64,000 nucleotides of DNA from a virus: the IMG/VR virus record IMGVR_UViG_3300023257_000008, positions 124,001-188,000 of that record; one strand, given 5' to 3'. How positions within the stretch are numbered: the first letter of the stretch is position 1; each line of letters begins with the position of its first letter. The translations under genes were made by a program, and so were the position numbers. A model generated the notes under the pieces. The model worked only from the letters and a program-made list of their open reading frames with translations, did no database searches and was not told the origin of the DNA. Below are positions 1 to 8,495 of this stretch, piece by piece.

Positions 1-359
1 CGCACCGCCAAGTCAATACCCAGATTCTGTGGGTCACCCAACCGACGTACCGAAACAATGCCCGAAGGAGTTGACAAGCTCGACGGATCAATAGCCCAAC
101 CACCCGGACCCAGAGCTTCTAGGATCGGTGACGAAGCACTCCTGCCTCTAGGGGTGTGACGCCCCGTCCGGAAGTAACGGTCCAGCGTCCAATGACGAGC
201 CTCAGGATGACCCGTTACCATGATGAGTAGCTTGCGTGCCGAGTCGAACGTCTCAGCACCTGTAGGCCGCTCTAGTGTATAGATACGGCCACCCTCCGTC
301 TCCCGTACTCGAACTTCATCACAACCATCATTCGACCGGGTGTAGAGAATCTGTGGCAT
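1..359 (-). CDS. Hypothetical protein, C-terminus off the window edge
   Basis: An open frame runs from an ATG at 359 to the left edge (about 119 codons seen). AGGAG lies about six bases before the ATG. The product begins MPQILYTRSNDGCDEV and includes PEARHWTLDRYFRTG. I recognise no family. A GAGTAG-like element lies upstream (about 510-515) without the usual distal half. The gene is truncated by the window, not visibly broken. Confidence 0.6.
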   Translation of the reverse strand, partial: MPQILYTRSNDGCDEVRVRETEGGRIYTLERPTGAETFDSARKLLIMVTGHPEARHWTLDRYFRTGRHTPRGRSASSPILEALGPGGWAIDPSSLSTPSGIVSVRRLGDPQNLGIDLAV

Positions 360-837
360 AAGCAACTCCTACAGAATCTAGATTTCAATTCGAGTCAAGC
401 AATCTCTTTCTTCGTGCCGGTTTGACATTCGGGCCACCTAGCGTTACGCCCCCGACCTGACTGACGCTGCCATTCTCAGCGATCCCCAGTCTGGGGCCTC
501 CCAACTTTCCTACTCCTTGGGCGTTGGGGTGTCAAGAAAACGGTGTGAAAAGGAGGGACTTTGCCGGTTTTTCCTCTATAACGATTGCCCGACCTATCAG
601 GGACGGTTCCGGCTATCGCTGGAATTGTCAGGGATACGTCCCTATAAACCCCCATGTGGCCTTCAGTGGCTATTTCCGATCACTTTGTGGTTGTTGTCAT
701 GTGGTCTTACGTTCTAGGGGATTGGGTACACTGGCTGTATATGCTTTTAGGGGATCCCACGTGGCCTTGTGTGGGCGTTTCTGGTCCTTCTGCGGGTTGT
801 GTATCCTTATTGGGGTGAAGGGGCTTAGGTGGGGGGC
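360..837. other. Gene-poor interval with diverged short repeats
   Basis: No convincing gene. The plus strand is G/T-rich toward 780-850, with repeated GGGGCTTAGGTGGGG-type tracts. Three related segments near 652, 699 and 759 share the form A(T/C)GTGG(C/T)CTT. A short palindrome CCCCAGTCTGGGG lies near 484. The interval separates the partial gene at the edge from the 0.8-5.7 kb operon and could hold an untranslated RNA or an origin-like region, but nothing decides this. Confidence 0.4.
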
Positions 838-1299
838 TTAGGTGGGCTGGCTGGGGTGTTCTATTCCTAACGCCTTTTGTGTAGGTGGGTCTAACCGGAT
901 GGTGTTGCTGTAGGGTGTGTCATAGTCCTCGTAGGCCCGCCATGGGCCTTCCCACTGCTGGTTTCCTATGGTCAGCGTGGCATTGAACTTTTCATTGACA
1001 TAGCTGGGCCATGTGCCGGGGCACAGACGTGTCCTCAGGTGGATGCGATGGTGGTCTCCGTCTTTACTCGTGGTATGACTCAGGACGGGGACATTGCGCC
1101 CCTGGGTCTTCAGCGTCCCGATCCTTGGGTTTGGGTAGGTTGTAACGACCGAGAGTCGGGGCAGGTCTTTGCCTTGGTCGATCCAGTTGATGTAGGGTCG
1201 CAGTTCGTCGTGGTAGGAGAGCCACCCCTCGTATCTGGTCAGCATCTTCCGGGCCATGTGCCAACCTTCCCAGTTGTCCCGGTAGGTGTTCTCCCACAC
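838..1299 (-). CDS. Hypothetical protein
   Basis: About 153 residues, beginning 8 bases after the stop of the tandem-repeat gene upstream, so probably the last gene of that operon. The frame can start at GTG 1299 or at ATG 1257, where a GAAGG sits at a plausible distance. The product is rich in Trp, Tyr and His (KMLTRYEGWLSYHDELRPY near the start). I recognise no domain. The wall of TAG/TGA stops in other frames and the operon position support coding. Confidence 0.6.
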   Translation of the reverse strand: MWENTYRDNWEGWHMARKMLTRYEGWLSYHDELRPYINWIDQGKDLPRLSVVTTYPNPRIGTLKTQGRNVPVLSHTTSKDGDHHRIHLRTRLCPGTWPSYVNEKFNATLTIGNQQWEGPWRAYEDYDTPYSNTIRLDPPTQKALGIEHPSQPT

Positions 1300-1307
1300 G
1301 ACGACTG

Positions 1308-3005
1308 CTACGGGGGCGTTTTCTTGATCGCTTTTGGGGTCCGGCGGCGATCATTCCAGAAGGCCATGAAGCCATTGGGGCCGTCCCAGGCTTCCTTGAA
1401 CGGCTTGTGTTCGCTCTTGATCCTGGGGAGATCTTCCAGATCGTGGGAGCAGCAGGCGCAGACGCTCCCTTGGAGATCCACGGTGCATTCCCAGATTGCC
1501 GTGGTATTCAGTCCCTGGATGTCCTTCAGCCATGCCTGATAGTCCCCCACCGCCCTTTTGACATCAATCTTGGTGGGCATCCTGGTAGATTCGTTCTCCC
1601 TGTCGTGTGCCACGTCGCTCGGGGTAGGCTCGGTCTCGGGATGCTCGGGTTCCGGCCATACCACCAGAAGGGCATGGAGGGCGTCGGTGGCCGTCATGAT
1701 CTTGGTCGTGACGCCTGCCTTGGTGAGCAGTTTGGACAGCAGTTCGTGGGTCTCCCCCCAGGTCTTGTTGATGGTGTCGGCCAACTTGCGGGGGTCGCTA
1801 GGGGGGAAGGTGCCAGGGCTGAGTGCTTGAAACACGGAGCGCAGGCACTGTTCCCACACGCCCATTGGTGTAACGGGAGTCTTCGGGATCTGGACCTTCT
1901 CGTGCCGGAGATTCCAGTAGGTGAGGAAGCCGAAATCGATGCCGTGCCACGCCGTGTGGAAGGCGTCGTCCGTTTTCGTAAACTGGTACAGGTCGGACAG
2001 GTCTTCGGATTGGCACCGGCTGAGGCCCAGCATCATGGTCCGATATCGTCCCCTTACAGCGCTGTGACGCCACCCGTGGCAGACCCTCAGCCACCGCTCG
2101 TAGTCGTCCAGGACATCCAGGGCTTCGGTCATGGTGGGGGGTTTCGGCTGGTCCGTGGACCCCTCGGAGGCGTCCTTGGGTCCATACTGAAACGCCCAGA
2201 AGGTGAGGAAGCCGAAATCGATGCCGTGCCACACAGCGTGGAGGTCGCCGTTTTCTACAAGGATCTGGGGGAGGTCATCCATATTTTCGGAGTGACACAG
2301 GCGAAGGATCCTCGCCATGGCCCATTGCCGTGCGGGGAGGTTGGTGGTGTCGAACCCGTCAGCCACCTGCAGCCACCTGTTGTACCGTGTCAGGTTTTTC
2401 AGGACGTTGTACCGGGTCAGAGGAGGGAGGGAGGTGTCCGCCTGCTCCGGGGCCTTCACGGGGGCCGGAGGTGCCGGTTGGGACGTTGCCGGGGGTTCCA
2501 GTGGGGGCTGGTCGATGGTGTCCCAGAACTTCAGGAAACGCTTCCAGGCCAACCTGTAGTGCCCGGAACGGTTGAGGGTCTCTTCCAGGTCACAGGACCG
2601 GAACGATTTGCCCTTGTGGGACAGCCCCGTAAGGGCATACATTGTATCGGTGGTGACCCGCTCGCTATAACGCTGTACGTTGGGGTCGTCCCCGTGTTGT
2701 AACCAACTGTAAAATCGGGTCTTGTGGGACTGGAAGTCACCCGGAGTGGGTCCGGTCTTGTCCTTCCAGAAGGCCAGGAAGCTGAATTGGGACGTGGCCC
2801 AAGCTTCTTGAAGGCCTATGCCTGTCGTTTGTATGACAGCGAGGGCCACGGTTTTTTCGTTAAAGGGCGAGTGTGTTTCTCGGAGCAGCATGTCAAGGCA
2901 CAGGGTGTTCGCTCTGATCCGCCTTGGGGCCACGCCCATCTGCTGGAGCCACTCAGCGTACTCGGGCTGGAAGGCCCTGACTTGTTTCCTGGTCGGGTGT
3001 TTCAT
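1308..3005 (-). CDS. Tandem core-binding (SAM)-like repeat protein, 565 aa
   Basis: The start has a strong AGGAGG site and a GATCATC-N13-GAGTAG promoter just upstream. I count about five copies of a roughly 70-residue unit, each with an early (Y/F)xxWL, a helical middle and a closing aromatic block such as GFLTFW or GFMAFWNDR. One other helical unit (WEQCLRSVFQAL, ending LLTKAGV) sits before the last copy. The unit looks like the N-terminal core-binding domain of tyrosine recombinases, but there is no catalytic Arg-His-Arg-Tyr domain. PT(K/R)xxV precedes several units. I infer a DNA-binding or scaffolding role. Paralogues lie at 3068-5659, 17459-18895 and 36081-38350. Confidence 0.8.
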   Translation of the reverse strand: MKHPTRKQVRAFQPEYAEWLQQMGVAPRRIRANTLCLDMLLRETHSPFNEKTVALAVIQTTGIGLQEAWATSQFSFLAFWKDKTGPTPGDFQSHKTRFYSWLQHGDDPNVQRYSERVTTDTMYALTGLSHKGKSFRSCDLEETLNRSGHYRLAWKRFLKFWDTIDQPPLEPPATSQPAPPAPVKAPEQADTSLPPLTRYNVLKNLTRYNRWLQVADGFDTTNLPARQWAMARILRLCHSENMDDLPQILVENGDLHAVWHGIDFGFLTFWAFQYGPKDASEGSTDQPKPPTMTEALDVLDDYERWLRVCHGWRHSAVRGRYRTMMLGLSRCQSEDLSDLYQFTKTDDAFHTAWHGIDFGFLTYWNLRHEKVQIPKTPVTPMGVWEQCLRSVFQALSPGTFPPSDPRKLADTINKTWGETHELLSKLLTKAGVTTKIMTATDALHALLVVWPEPEHPETEPTPSDVAHDRENESTRMPTKIDVKRAVGDYQAWLKDIQGLNTTAIWECTVDLQGSVCACCSHDLEDLPRIKSEHKPFKEAWDGPNGFMAFWNDRRRTPKAIKKTPP

Positions 3006-3027
3006 CGTGTTCCTCCTACTGGATCAT

Positions 3028-3053
3028 CTACTCCCTGGCGGCAGCAGATGATC
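3028..3053 (-). promoter_or_regulatory. Bipartite promoter for the 565-aa repeat protein
   Basis: Minus-strand GATCATC, 13 bases, GAGTAG, 23 bases before the ATG at 3005 and followed by AGGAGG. It is one member of the window-wide motif family. Confidence 0.7.
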
Positions 3054-3067
3054 CAGTGTTGAATCTG

Positions 3068-5659
3068 TCATGTGAGCTTGGCGAGGAGTGCATCCAGCAC
3101 CTTGGGGTCGGTTCCGGTCTTGGTCTCCCGCCAACGTGCGGCGAGGATCTCCTGGGTCAGGTTGGCCGGGGTACCCCTGTCAGGCCAGTTCCTTTTGAGG
3201 TACCGAAGTCCTTCGGGGAAGGTGAGGGTCTGCCCCTTGGACCATCCGGCCTTGTGCAGAAGCTCGGTCAGCAGCGTTTCGAGAACCATCCAGGTGTTGC
3301 GGATACTTTCCGCTACCTCGTGGGGGTCGGTGACCCCGGTGATGTTGAGGGTCTTCCTGATCTGCACCAGGGCGTCCTTGTAGGGGTTGTCCTGGGGTAC
3401 AGACTTGAAGTCCCAGTCGGCCTTGAGGAGGCGGATGGCCTCCCTGAGTGTGATGAGGGGATCCGCCCTGTTGATTCCCGCTTCGTCCATCCAGTTGTTG
3501 AGTCTAGCCCAATCCGTTGCCCAACCGTCACGGAAGGACTCAGTCAGTTCAGTAGGGTCAGTGAGGGCGCTGCCGTGGAACATGGTCTTGATCAGGGTGC
3601 GGAAACTCTGTTCATACACATCGGACTGCGGGGTGGTCTCGGGTTTGGGGGCCTCCGCTGCATCCAGGAGAAGCTGGAAACATTTGCCCATTGTGCTGTC
3701 CTGGGGTGTTTCGATACCTGCCTGGGTCATCAGGACATTCAACAAGTCATTGTCTTCCGACCATTCCTTGATGATGCTGTCGACCATTTCCTTGGCATTT
3801 GCCTTGGGATCATAGTTGGAGTCGAGGGACTTGGCCACGGTCTTGAGGCCCCCCTCCCAGGTCAGGGGCTTGGAGAGCGCCTCGGCGGGTTCAGGCGTCT
3901 CCACCGGGGGCGTCATGACGATGAGGGGCGTCTGAATGTCCCTGTATTCAGTCCAGAAGTGCATGAAGCCGGAGCCCCCGAGCCAAGCGTCCCGGTAGAA
4001 GTTGGACATTGGGATGTTCAGCACGGAGTAGATGTCATCCAAAGTGGGTGAGGTGGAGTGCTTGATGATCTGCCGGAGTCCACTCATACGGTTGCCGGTC
4101 GACTTCCGACTGAGCTTGCGGCTTGTGCTCAGCCAGAGTTCAAATGCGCCCTTGAGGGCCTCGACGTCGGCCTTGGTGGGCTTCCTGATGTCGGTGGGCG
4201 TGTCCGTTACCGGCTCAGGCTCGGGGACCGGCGTGGCCTTCGTGGGGGCCTCGACCGAGATGTCCTGGGCCTGGTAGAAGATCATGAACTTTCTCCAGGC
4301 GTTCCTGTAGTGCTTGGACTTGTTGAGCACCGGGGCGAGGTCGGTCGGGCTGAAGGACTTGACCTTAAGGGACAGCCCAAGGACTGCCTTGGCGTAGTCG
4401 CCAGCCACCCGCTCGGTGTGACCCTGTTCCCTCATCCAGGAGCGGAAGGCGGGAGTCAACGACTGGATCTGGTGGTGGCTGATCGGAAGGGCGTTCCGTT
4501 CGTTCCAGAAGGCCAGGAAGCCGTAGTTTCCGTTCCAGGCATAGTTGGGCGTCTGTTTCATTCCTGAGAGCGCCTTATTTACGGTTTCCTGGTCCCAGGA
4601 CGTGACGGTCTTCAGCAACTGCCGGAGGGCCTTGCGGTAAACCTCCGCCGTGTTGGGGGTGCAACCCCGGCGCACCACCCAATCGGGGTACTCAGACAGG
4701 GACTGGGCTACCTGGGCTTCGGTCGGGAACAGGTGACAATACTTCAAGGGGGTCTCCTTGTTCTTGTTGGGCGTCTTGGGCTTTGCAGGGATCGGATCCG
4801 GTTCCGTGACCTCGGACGGCTTGTTATACTGCTTCCAGAAGGGCACGAAACCGGAGGGGCCGATCCAGGCGTAGTAGTTGATGTAGGTCGCACGCACGAG
4901 GGTGTTGATGTTCATCGGGGTGCCCTTGTGGATCATGCGTTCCGCAGCACTGACCCAGACCCGAACGGAACTGGACTTGAAGTTTTGTTCCTTGACCAGC
5001 CATTCCCTGTACGCCGGGATGGCGGCAAGTGGGACGGAGAAGTCTTCGGGCATGTCCCAGGTGACGGTCGGGATGTTGGCGGGGAGCCTTGCCGTGTCCG
5101 GGGTTACCGTGACGTTCTTCCACCATGTCAGCAGCCCAGACTGCCCGAGTGTGGCATAACGGTAACGGAGAGGATGCCCGGTCAGGGCCTCCTTCAGGTT
5201 CTCGGTCGTGACGTTGGTCACACAGCCCAGGACGATGTGTGCGATTCGCAGGTACTCCTCTACCGTTTCGTGCTTGAGCAGCCCCCCCGCCTCCATCCAA
5301 ATCCTGTACTCGGGGAGCCGGTTGATGACGGTCTTGGGGGACACACCCCAGATGGCCGGGGGCGTGTCCTTGGCCAGGAGCAGGGTGAGACGGAACACCT
5401 GGAGGTTGCTCCAAACGGACGCCATATGCGTCTGCTTGTTCTTGCTCGTTTGGCTGGCCCAGTCGTCCGCCACTACCTTGTTCACGTCATCGATCGTGAA
5501 CGGGTCCGGGAGCACCTTCAGGAGGCGATCCAGGTTGAGCAGGTAGTACGTGATGGTCTTCTCGGCCAGTCCCTTGCCTTGTCGGGCCTTCGTGTAGAGC
5601 CAGTTGCGAAAATCGGGGATGAGTTTGCGGATCAAGGACTTGCGGATCTTTTCGTGCAT
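3068..5659 (-). CDS. Giant tandem core-binding (SAM)-like repeat protein, 863 aa
   Basis: The largest gene in the window; the start has AGGAGG and an upstream GATCATC-N13-GAGTAG. The N-terminal two thirds hold about six integrase core-binding-like units (for example YREWLVKEQNFKSSSVRVW closing with GFVPFWKQY, and YPDWVVRRGCTPNTAEVY closing with GFLAFWNER). The C-terminal third has about three units of a second type (WEGGLKTVAKSL, YEQSFRTLIKTM, YKDALVQIRKTL), each ending near AG(I/W). No catalytic residues are evident. It is followed by the 565-aa paralogue in the same orientation, suggesting duplication. The function is unknown; DNA coating or assembly is an inference. Confidence 0.85.
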   Translation of the reverse strand: MHEKIRKSLIRKLIPDFRNWLYTKARQGKGLAEKTITYYLLNLDRLLKVLPDPFTIDDVNKVVADDWASQTSKNKQTHMASVWSNLQVFRLTLLLAKDTPPAIWGVSPKTVINRLPEYRIWMEAGGLLKHETVEEYLRIAHIVLGCVTNVTTENLKEALTGHPLRYRYATLGQSGLLTWWKNVTVTPDTARLPANIPTVTWDMPEDFSVPLAAIPAYREWLVKEQNFKSSSVRVWVSAAERMIHKGTPMNINTLVRATYINYYAWIGPSGFVPFWKQYNKPSEVTEPDPIPAKPKTPNKNKETPLKYCHLFPTEAQVAQSLSEYPDWVVRRGCTPNTAEVYRKALRQLLKTVTSWDQETVNKALSGMKQTPNYAWNGNYGFLAFWNERNALPISHHQIQSLTPAFRSWMREQGHTERVAGDYAKAVLGLSLKVKSFSPTDLAPVLNKSKHYRNAWRKFMIFYQAQDISVEAPTKATPVPEPEPVTDTPTDIRKPTKADVEALKGAFELWLSTSRKLSRKSTGNRMSGLRQIIKHSTSPTLDDIYSVLNIPMSNFYRDAWLGGSGFMHFWTEYRDIQTPLIVMTPPVETPEPAEALSKPLTWEGGLKTVAKSLDSNYDPKANAKEMVDSIIKEWSEDNDLLNVLMTQAGIETPQDSTMGKCFQLLLDAAEAPKPETTPQSDVYEQSFRTLIKTMFHGSALTDPTELTESFRDGWATDWARLNNWMDEAGINRADPLITLREAIRLLKADWDFKSVPQDNPYKDALVQIRKTLNITGVTDPHEVAESIRNTWMVLETLLTELLHKAGWSKGQTLTFPEGLRYLKRNWPDRGTPANLTQEILAARWRETKTGTDPKVLDALLAKLT

Positions 5660-5679
5660 AGGGCACCTCCTGACATCCT

Positions 5680-5705
5680 CTACTCCCTGACGGTGTCAGA
5701 TGATC
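5680..5705 (-). promoter_or_regulatory. Bipartite promoter for the 863-aa repeat protein
   Basis: GATCATC-N13-GAGTAG read on the minus strand, ending 21 bases before the ATG at 5659. It faces a divergent plus-strand gene at 5752, whose own upstream region shows only a partial GGTAG match near 5724. Confidence 0.7.
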
Positions 5706-5751
5706 CAACAGTTCCGACTGGGGTAGAGTGATCTGACAAAAGGAGACCCCA

Positions 5752-6600
5752 ATGCGTTACCCACCGAATGCTGTATTTCCTCCAGGGTTCGATACCCCTC
5801 CCCGAGTCGAGTCCGCCCCACGGGCGTCCATGAAGTACGTGAACATCCGGGCAAGCGGTGTAGCCGTCCCGATCCTTGAGAAGGTACAGGGCACTCCAGC
5901 GTGGGCCATCGGGGATGACGGTGTGGGGGTGATTCAGATCCCAGAGCCGAACAAGCGGGTACTCCTTCCGATGTTCACCATCATTGTGACGGACAAGGTG
6001 TTCCCCAGCCCCCGGAACATTGTGGCCTCAGTCGGAACTCTCCTCCGGTCCAAGGTGGACGACCTGATGAAGGTCCAGTCGGGTTGTGACCTGATGGTCA
6101 TCGCCTTTGAGACGTTGGAAGCCCCCAAGAGAGATGGTAGTGAAGGAACCGTTTGGAGCCTGCAGTGTGGGGTCGGGTGTCTTCAGAACGATGACGATCT
6201 CTATGGTATCGCCACGGACGAGCTGCAGATCGGGGGGGGGGTAGAGTTGCCTGACTGCTGGGACAGGAAGGTCACGGAGATCAAGTTGTGGGAGGCTCTC
6301 CGGGCGTTAGAAGGGACCTTGTTTGGCCTGGGGGGTGAGCCGCTTGATCAATTTGACCCGTTTGAACAACAGCGTCCCCTCCGGGGGTTTGATGAGGTGG
6401 GGTTCCAGCGGCTGCGGGAGCCCCAGATGGTGATTGGACCAGAAGCGCTGAAGGGGCACATCGGAATACAGCATGCCCAGGACCATAGGCGGCGTTGCCA
6501 TTGGGCCTTCACACTCGCACCCCCAAACCTGACTTCGGAAAATGGATGCGCTGGCAAAGTTCATAGCTTGGTCCTGGGTGGCGAACACGAAAAGACCTGA
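5752..6600 (+). CDS. Hypothetical protein, paralogue of 20134-20658
   Basis: Starts at ATG 5752 after AAAGGAG. Residues about 60-190 resemble the plus-strand protein at 20134-20658: both have a NKRV-or-DRVIFPLF-like strand, an internal VIA segment, GCGIGV-type and (V/M)ELPD(C/T)WD motifs. The paralogue ends about 25 residues after the ELPD motif, whereas this frame continues about 85 more codons across the convergent gene at 6307. The tail is therefore probably not native; a G6 run at about 6330 could mark a lost stop. A G10 run at 6232-6241 lies within coding sequence. Function unknown. Confidence 0.6.
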   Translation: MRYPPNAVFPPGFDTPPRVESAPRASMKYVNIRASGVAVPILEKVQGTPAWAIGDDGVGVIQIPEPNKRVLLPMFTIIVTDKVFPSPRNIVASVGTLLRSKVDDLMKVQSGCDLMVIAFETLEAPKRDGSEGTVWSLQCGVGCLQNDDDLYGIATDELQIGGGVELPDCWDRKVTEIKLWEALRALEGTLFGLGGEPLDQFDPFEQQRPLRGFDEVGFQRLREPQMVIGPEALKGHIGIQHAQDHRRRCHWAFTLAPPNLTSENGCAGKVHSLVLGGEHEKT

Positions 6601-6915
6601 GCCAGGGAATGCGCTCATCCATTTCTCGGGGGTGTAGCTGTAGGCCCAGGCTGAGTACTGGGAAAAGGATTCTAAGTCACCCCGGAGAGTACTGACGACG
6701 ACTTTGTATGCCGTACAGGAGGCTTCCTGGCGAGTGAGGGCCTCCTTTGCGGCTCGTTCCAGGGCCTTCTGATCAGCTTCCCGCTGGGTCTTGTCCCGGA
6801 ACTCCTGGACATCCTTGTCCGTGAGGAACCAGGAGGGTAGCCCGAAAGAGGCGCTCAGGGTCCGTTTCCAGTTGGCCCGTTGCTCGGACGTGAGCTTGCC
6901 GTCGTCGGTGGTCAT
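6307..6915 (-). CDS. YKVV/GLFVF family protein with helical N-terminal extension
   Basis: One of four paralogues here (also 10790-11185, 11182-11577, 32354-32764). The shared order is YKVV, a variable segment with Y.P..W, GLFVF, an Ala/Phe-rich helix, W.CE(V/C), FW, then P.GT(L/A)(L/M)(F/Y).RV.L near the end. This copy has about 70 extra charged, helical N-terminal residues. The start MTTDDGK at 6915 is preferred over 6930. I know no named family; the conserved core suggests one small alpha/beta domain. Degraded insertion-sequence DNA lies immediately upstream. Confidence 0.7.
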   Translation of the reverse strand: MTTDDGKLTSEQRANWKRTLSASFGLPSWFLTDKDVQEFRDKTQREADQKALERAAKEALTRQEASCTAYKVVVSTLRGDLESFSQYSAWAYSYTPEKWMSAFPGSGLFVFATQDQAMNFASASIFRSQVWGCECEGPMATPPMVLGMLYSDVPLQRFWSNHHLGLPQPLEPHLIKPPEGTLLFKRVKLIKRLTPQAKQGPF

Positions 6916-6989
6916 TCCGTGATTTCGCACATGGTAATGTTGTCCTTGGCCTCGAATTTCTGTGCCTGTTGATATTTCAGTTTTACACC

Positions 6990-7649
6990 GATCAGGGTGG
7001 CCAGTGTTGCAATGTTTTTTCTGATGGTGAATTGTCGACCAGCTCTCAGGGAGCTACCAGGCAGGAAGGCCTGGGTTGGGTCATTCACGTATGCAGAAAG
7101 AAGAAGGGATCGAGGAATCGGGGGAAAGCAAAGCATCGTCTCGCCCGCCAACATTATCGAATTTCCTGCGTTCGTAAGGATGCGCTTCATAAGGCCACCA
7201 CTGCGATAGCCAAACGGTGTGTGATTGTTGGGATCGAGTCCTTGAATGTGTCAGGGATGATGAAAAACCATTGTCTGGCTCGAAGTTTATCTGACGCAAC
7301 GATGGGAAACTTCCTTCGTTGTCTGAAGTACAAGGTAGCTTGGCACGGTGGGACAATCGTAGAGGCAGATCGATGGTTCCCCTCGTCCAAGATGTGTTCG
7401 GTTTGTGGTGAGGTTAAGCACAAATTAACCTTGAGGGATCGTGTTTTCCATTGTGATTCCTGTGGACACATACAGGATCGTGATGAGAACGCAGCTTGTA
7501 ATTTAAGAAATTTGGCCGTCAGTTCGACGGTTACAGCCTGTGGAGAGGAAAGCGCTGGCTTGGTTCATCTGAACCAAGTGAAACTATCCTCAATGAAGCA
7601 GGAACCTAACCCTGATGGGGGGCCTGTGTCCTCGATTGGGTCAGTTTAG
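6990..7649 (+). pseudogene. tnpB: TnpB remnant (IS200/IS605 type), 5' truncated
   Basis: The C-terminal half of an IS605-type TnpB is clear: CRKKKGSRNRGKAKHRLARQ, the RuvC-II glutamate in GIESLNVSGM, the zinc ribbon CSVCGEVKH...CDSCGH, the RuvC-III aspartate in QDRDENAACNL, and the typical tail ACGEESAG...KQEPN. The N-terminal half is absent. The RuvC-I region survives only as a frameshifted trace around FSDGEL, at a T6 run near 7016. It is not the family of the other tnpB genes here and appears inactive. It lies directly upstream of the gene at 6307. Confidence 0.8.
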
Positions 7650-7670
7650 GAGAACGGTCCGTAAACGTTC

Positions 7671-8021
7671 CTACCTGTAGATGAGCTTCCCGAGCGCCGT
7701 GATGACCACCCGTAGGACAGCCCACCCGATCACCAGAGCGACCGTCAGCAGGGACGTCTTCCAGGCCCAGTTGAAGGACACCACCAGATAGTCTACGAAG
7801 AAGGCCCATGTGACCCCGAATTGTTCCACCCATTGCCCAAAAGCGAAGAGGACCCAGGCCAAAGCCAGCACGGAGAACAGGACCCACTGCCAAGTGGCCC
7901 AGCCTTTGTGTTTGGGTCGGCGTGTTCCGCTGGGCCTCCGAGGGGCATAGCCCTCTAAGTCGTCATCTCGGAGGTGTTCACCGTTCCGAAATCTCTCATC
8001 GTGGTCGTGCATGTCTCCCAT
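7671..8021 (-). CDS. Small membrane protein
   Basis: 116 residues: a charged, Arg/Asp-rich head (MGDMHDHDERF) followed by two hydrophobic helices (WVLFSVLALAWVLFAFGQWV and SLLTVALVIGWAVLRVVI). AGGAGGTCAC precedes the ATG, and a GATCATC-N13-GAGTAG promoter lies at 8041-8066. No family recognised; an inner-membrane protein with a cytoplasmic N-terminus is likely. Confidence 0.7.
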   Translation of the reverse strand: MGDMHDHDERFRNGEHLRDDDLEGYAPRRPSGTRRPKHKGWATWQWVLFSVLALAWVLFAFGQWVEQFGVTWAFFVDYLVVSFNWAWKTSLLTVALVIGWAVLRVVITALGKLIYR

Positions 8022-8040
8022 TGTGACCTCCTACCCTCAG

Positions 8041-8066
8041 CTACTCTGGTGGTGTCACAGATGATC
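8041..8066 (-). promoter_or_regulatory. Bipartite promoter for 7671-8021
   Basis: Full GATCATC-N13-GAGTAG match with GGG before GATC, located 20 bases before the start codon. Confidence 0.7.
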
Positions 8067-8095
8067 CCCTGTTGGGACTTACAGGCACAAAGGAG

Positions 8096-8332
8096 CTATT
8101 TCCGCATGTCTTCAGGGTGCTCGTCGGGGTCGAAGCGACGTTTGCCGTCCTTCGGGCCAGACCAGGGGTCGTATAGCGTTTTCAGGTCCGGGATGTTGTC
8201 CCCGTCCCCGTCAGTGAGAAGGCGCTGTGTGGCCCCTCTACGGACACGACGGTTCATATACCGCTTCCAGAGTTTCTCTGAATTACAACAAACGATAGTC
8301 TGTTTCGGGGTCTTCTTCCGTGAGCGTGACAT
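8096..8332 (-). CDS. Hypothetical basic protein, 78 aa
   Basis: Starts MSRSRKKTPKQT after GGAGGAGG. It is rich in Arg and Lys, with DGDGDNIPD in the middle, which resembles a calcium-binding loop but may be chance. No family recognised. Confidence 0.6.
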   Translation of the reverse strand: MSRSRKKTPKQTIVCCNSEKLWKRYMNRRVRRGATQRLLTDGDGDNIPDLKTLYDPWSGPKDGKRRFDPDEHPEDMRK

Positions 8333-8379
8333 GATGCCCTCCTCCTACATAAGGATTGTGCAGGAAGATCGTTCTAAAG

Positions 8380-8412
8380 TCAAGGGCTGGGCTGTGTATT
8401 GACTTCTGACAT
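8380..8412 (-). CDS. Possible 10-residue leader peptide
   Basis: ATG at 8412 has a consensus AGGAGG six bases before it and encodes MSEVNTQPSP before a TGA. It lies about 50 bases upstream of the gene at 8332. It could be a short upstream frame or the stump of a gene. Confidence 0.25.
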   Translation of the reverse strand: MSEVNTQPSP

Positions 8413-8445
8413 CAGACCTCCTATGCTACCATGTCCCGACAGTCT

Positions 8446-8495
8446 TTACACATTCACACGGGCGTGGAGTCGTTCTCCACGTCTTCCTTGTAAGG
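8446..8495 (-). pseudogene. 3' fragment of the gene interrupted by the TnpB element
   Basis: Joined to 10008-10308 across the GG core of the element, this stretch restores a continuous frame of 117 codons ending in a native stop at 8446-8448. The restored end reads DEHITLQGRRGERLHARVNV. Confidence 0.6.

Noticed and set aside
524-841. Plus-strand frame of about 105 codons in the left gap
   Set aside because: No ribosome site, odd composition (Cys/Gly/Arg/Trp), and its end overlaps the minus-strand gene; more likely non-coding.
780-860. Telomere-like G-rich repeat near the left end
   Set aside because: The GGGGCTTAGGTGGGG tracts are few and irregular; nothing shows a replicon end here.
1407-5731. 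Several 200-430 codon plus-strand frames
   Set aside because: All mirror the two minus-strand repeat proteins, have no ribosome sites or promoters, and have shadow-like composition.
6912-7190. Minus-strand frame upstream of the 6307 gene
   Set aside because: Most of it is antisense to the TnpB remnant; only the last ~25 codons could be a stump of a host gene.
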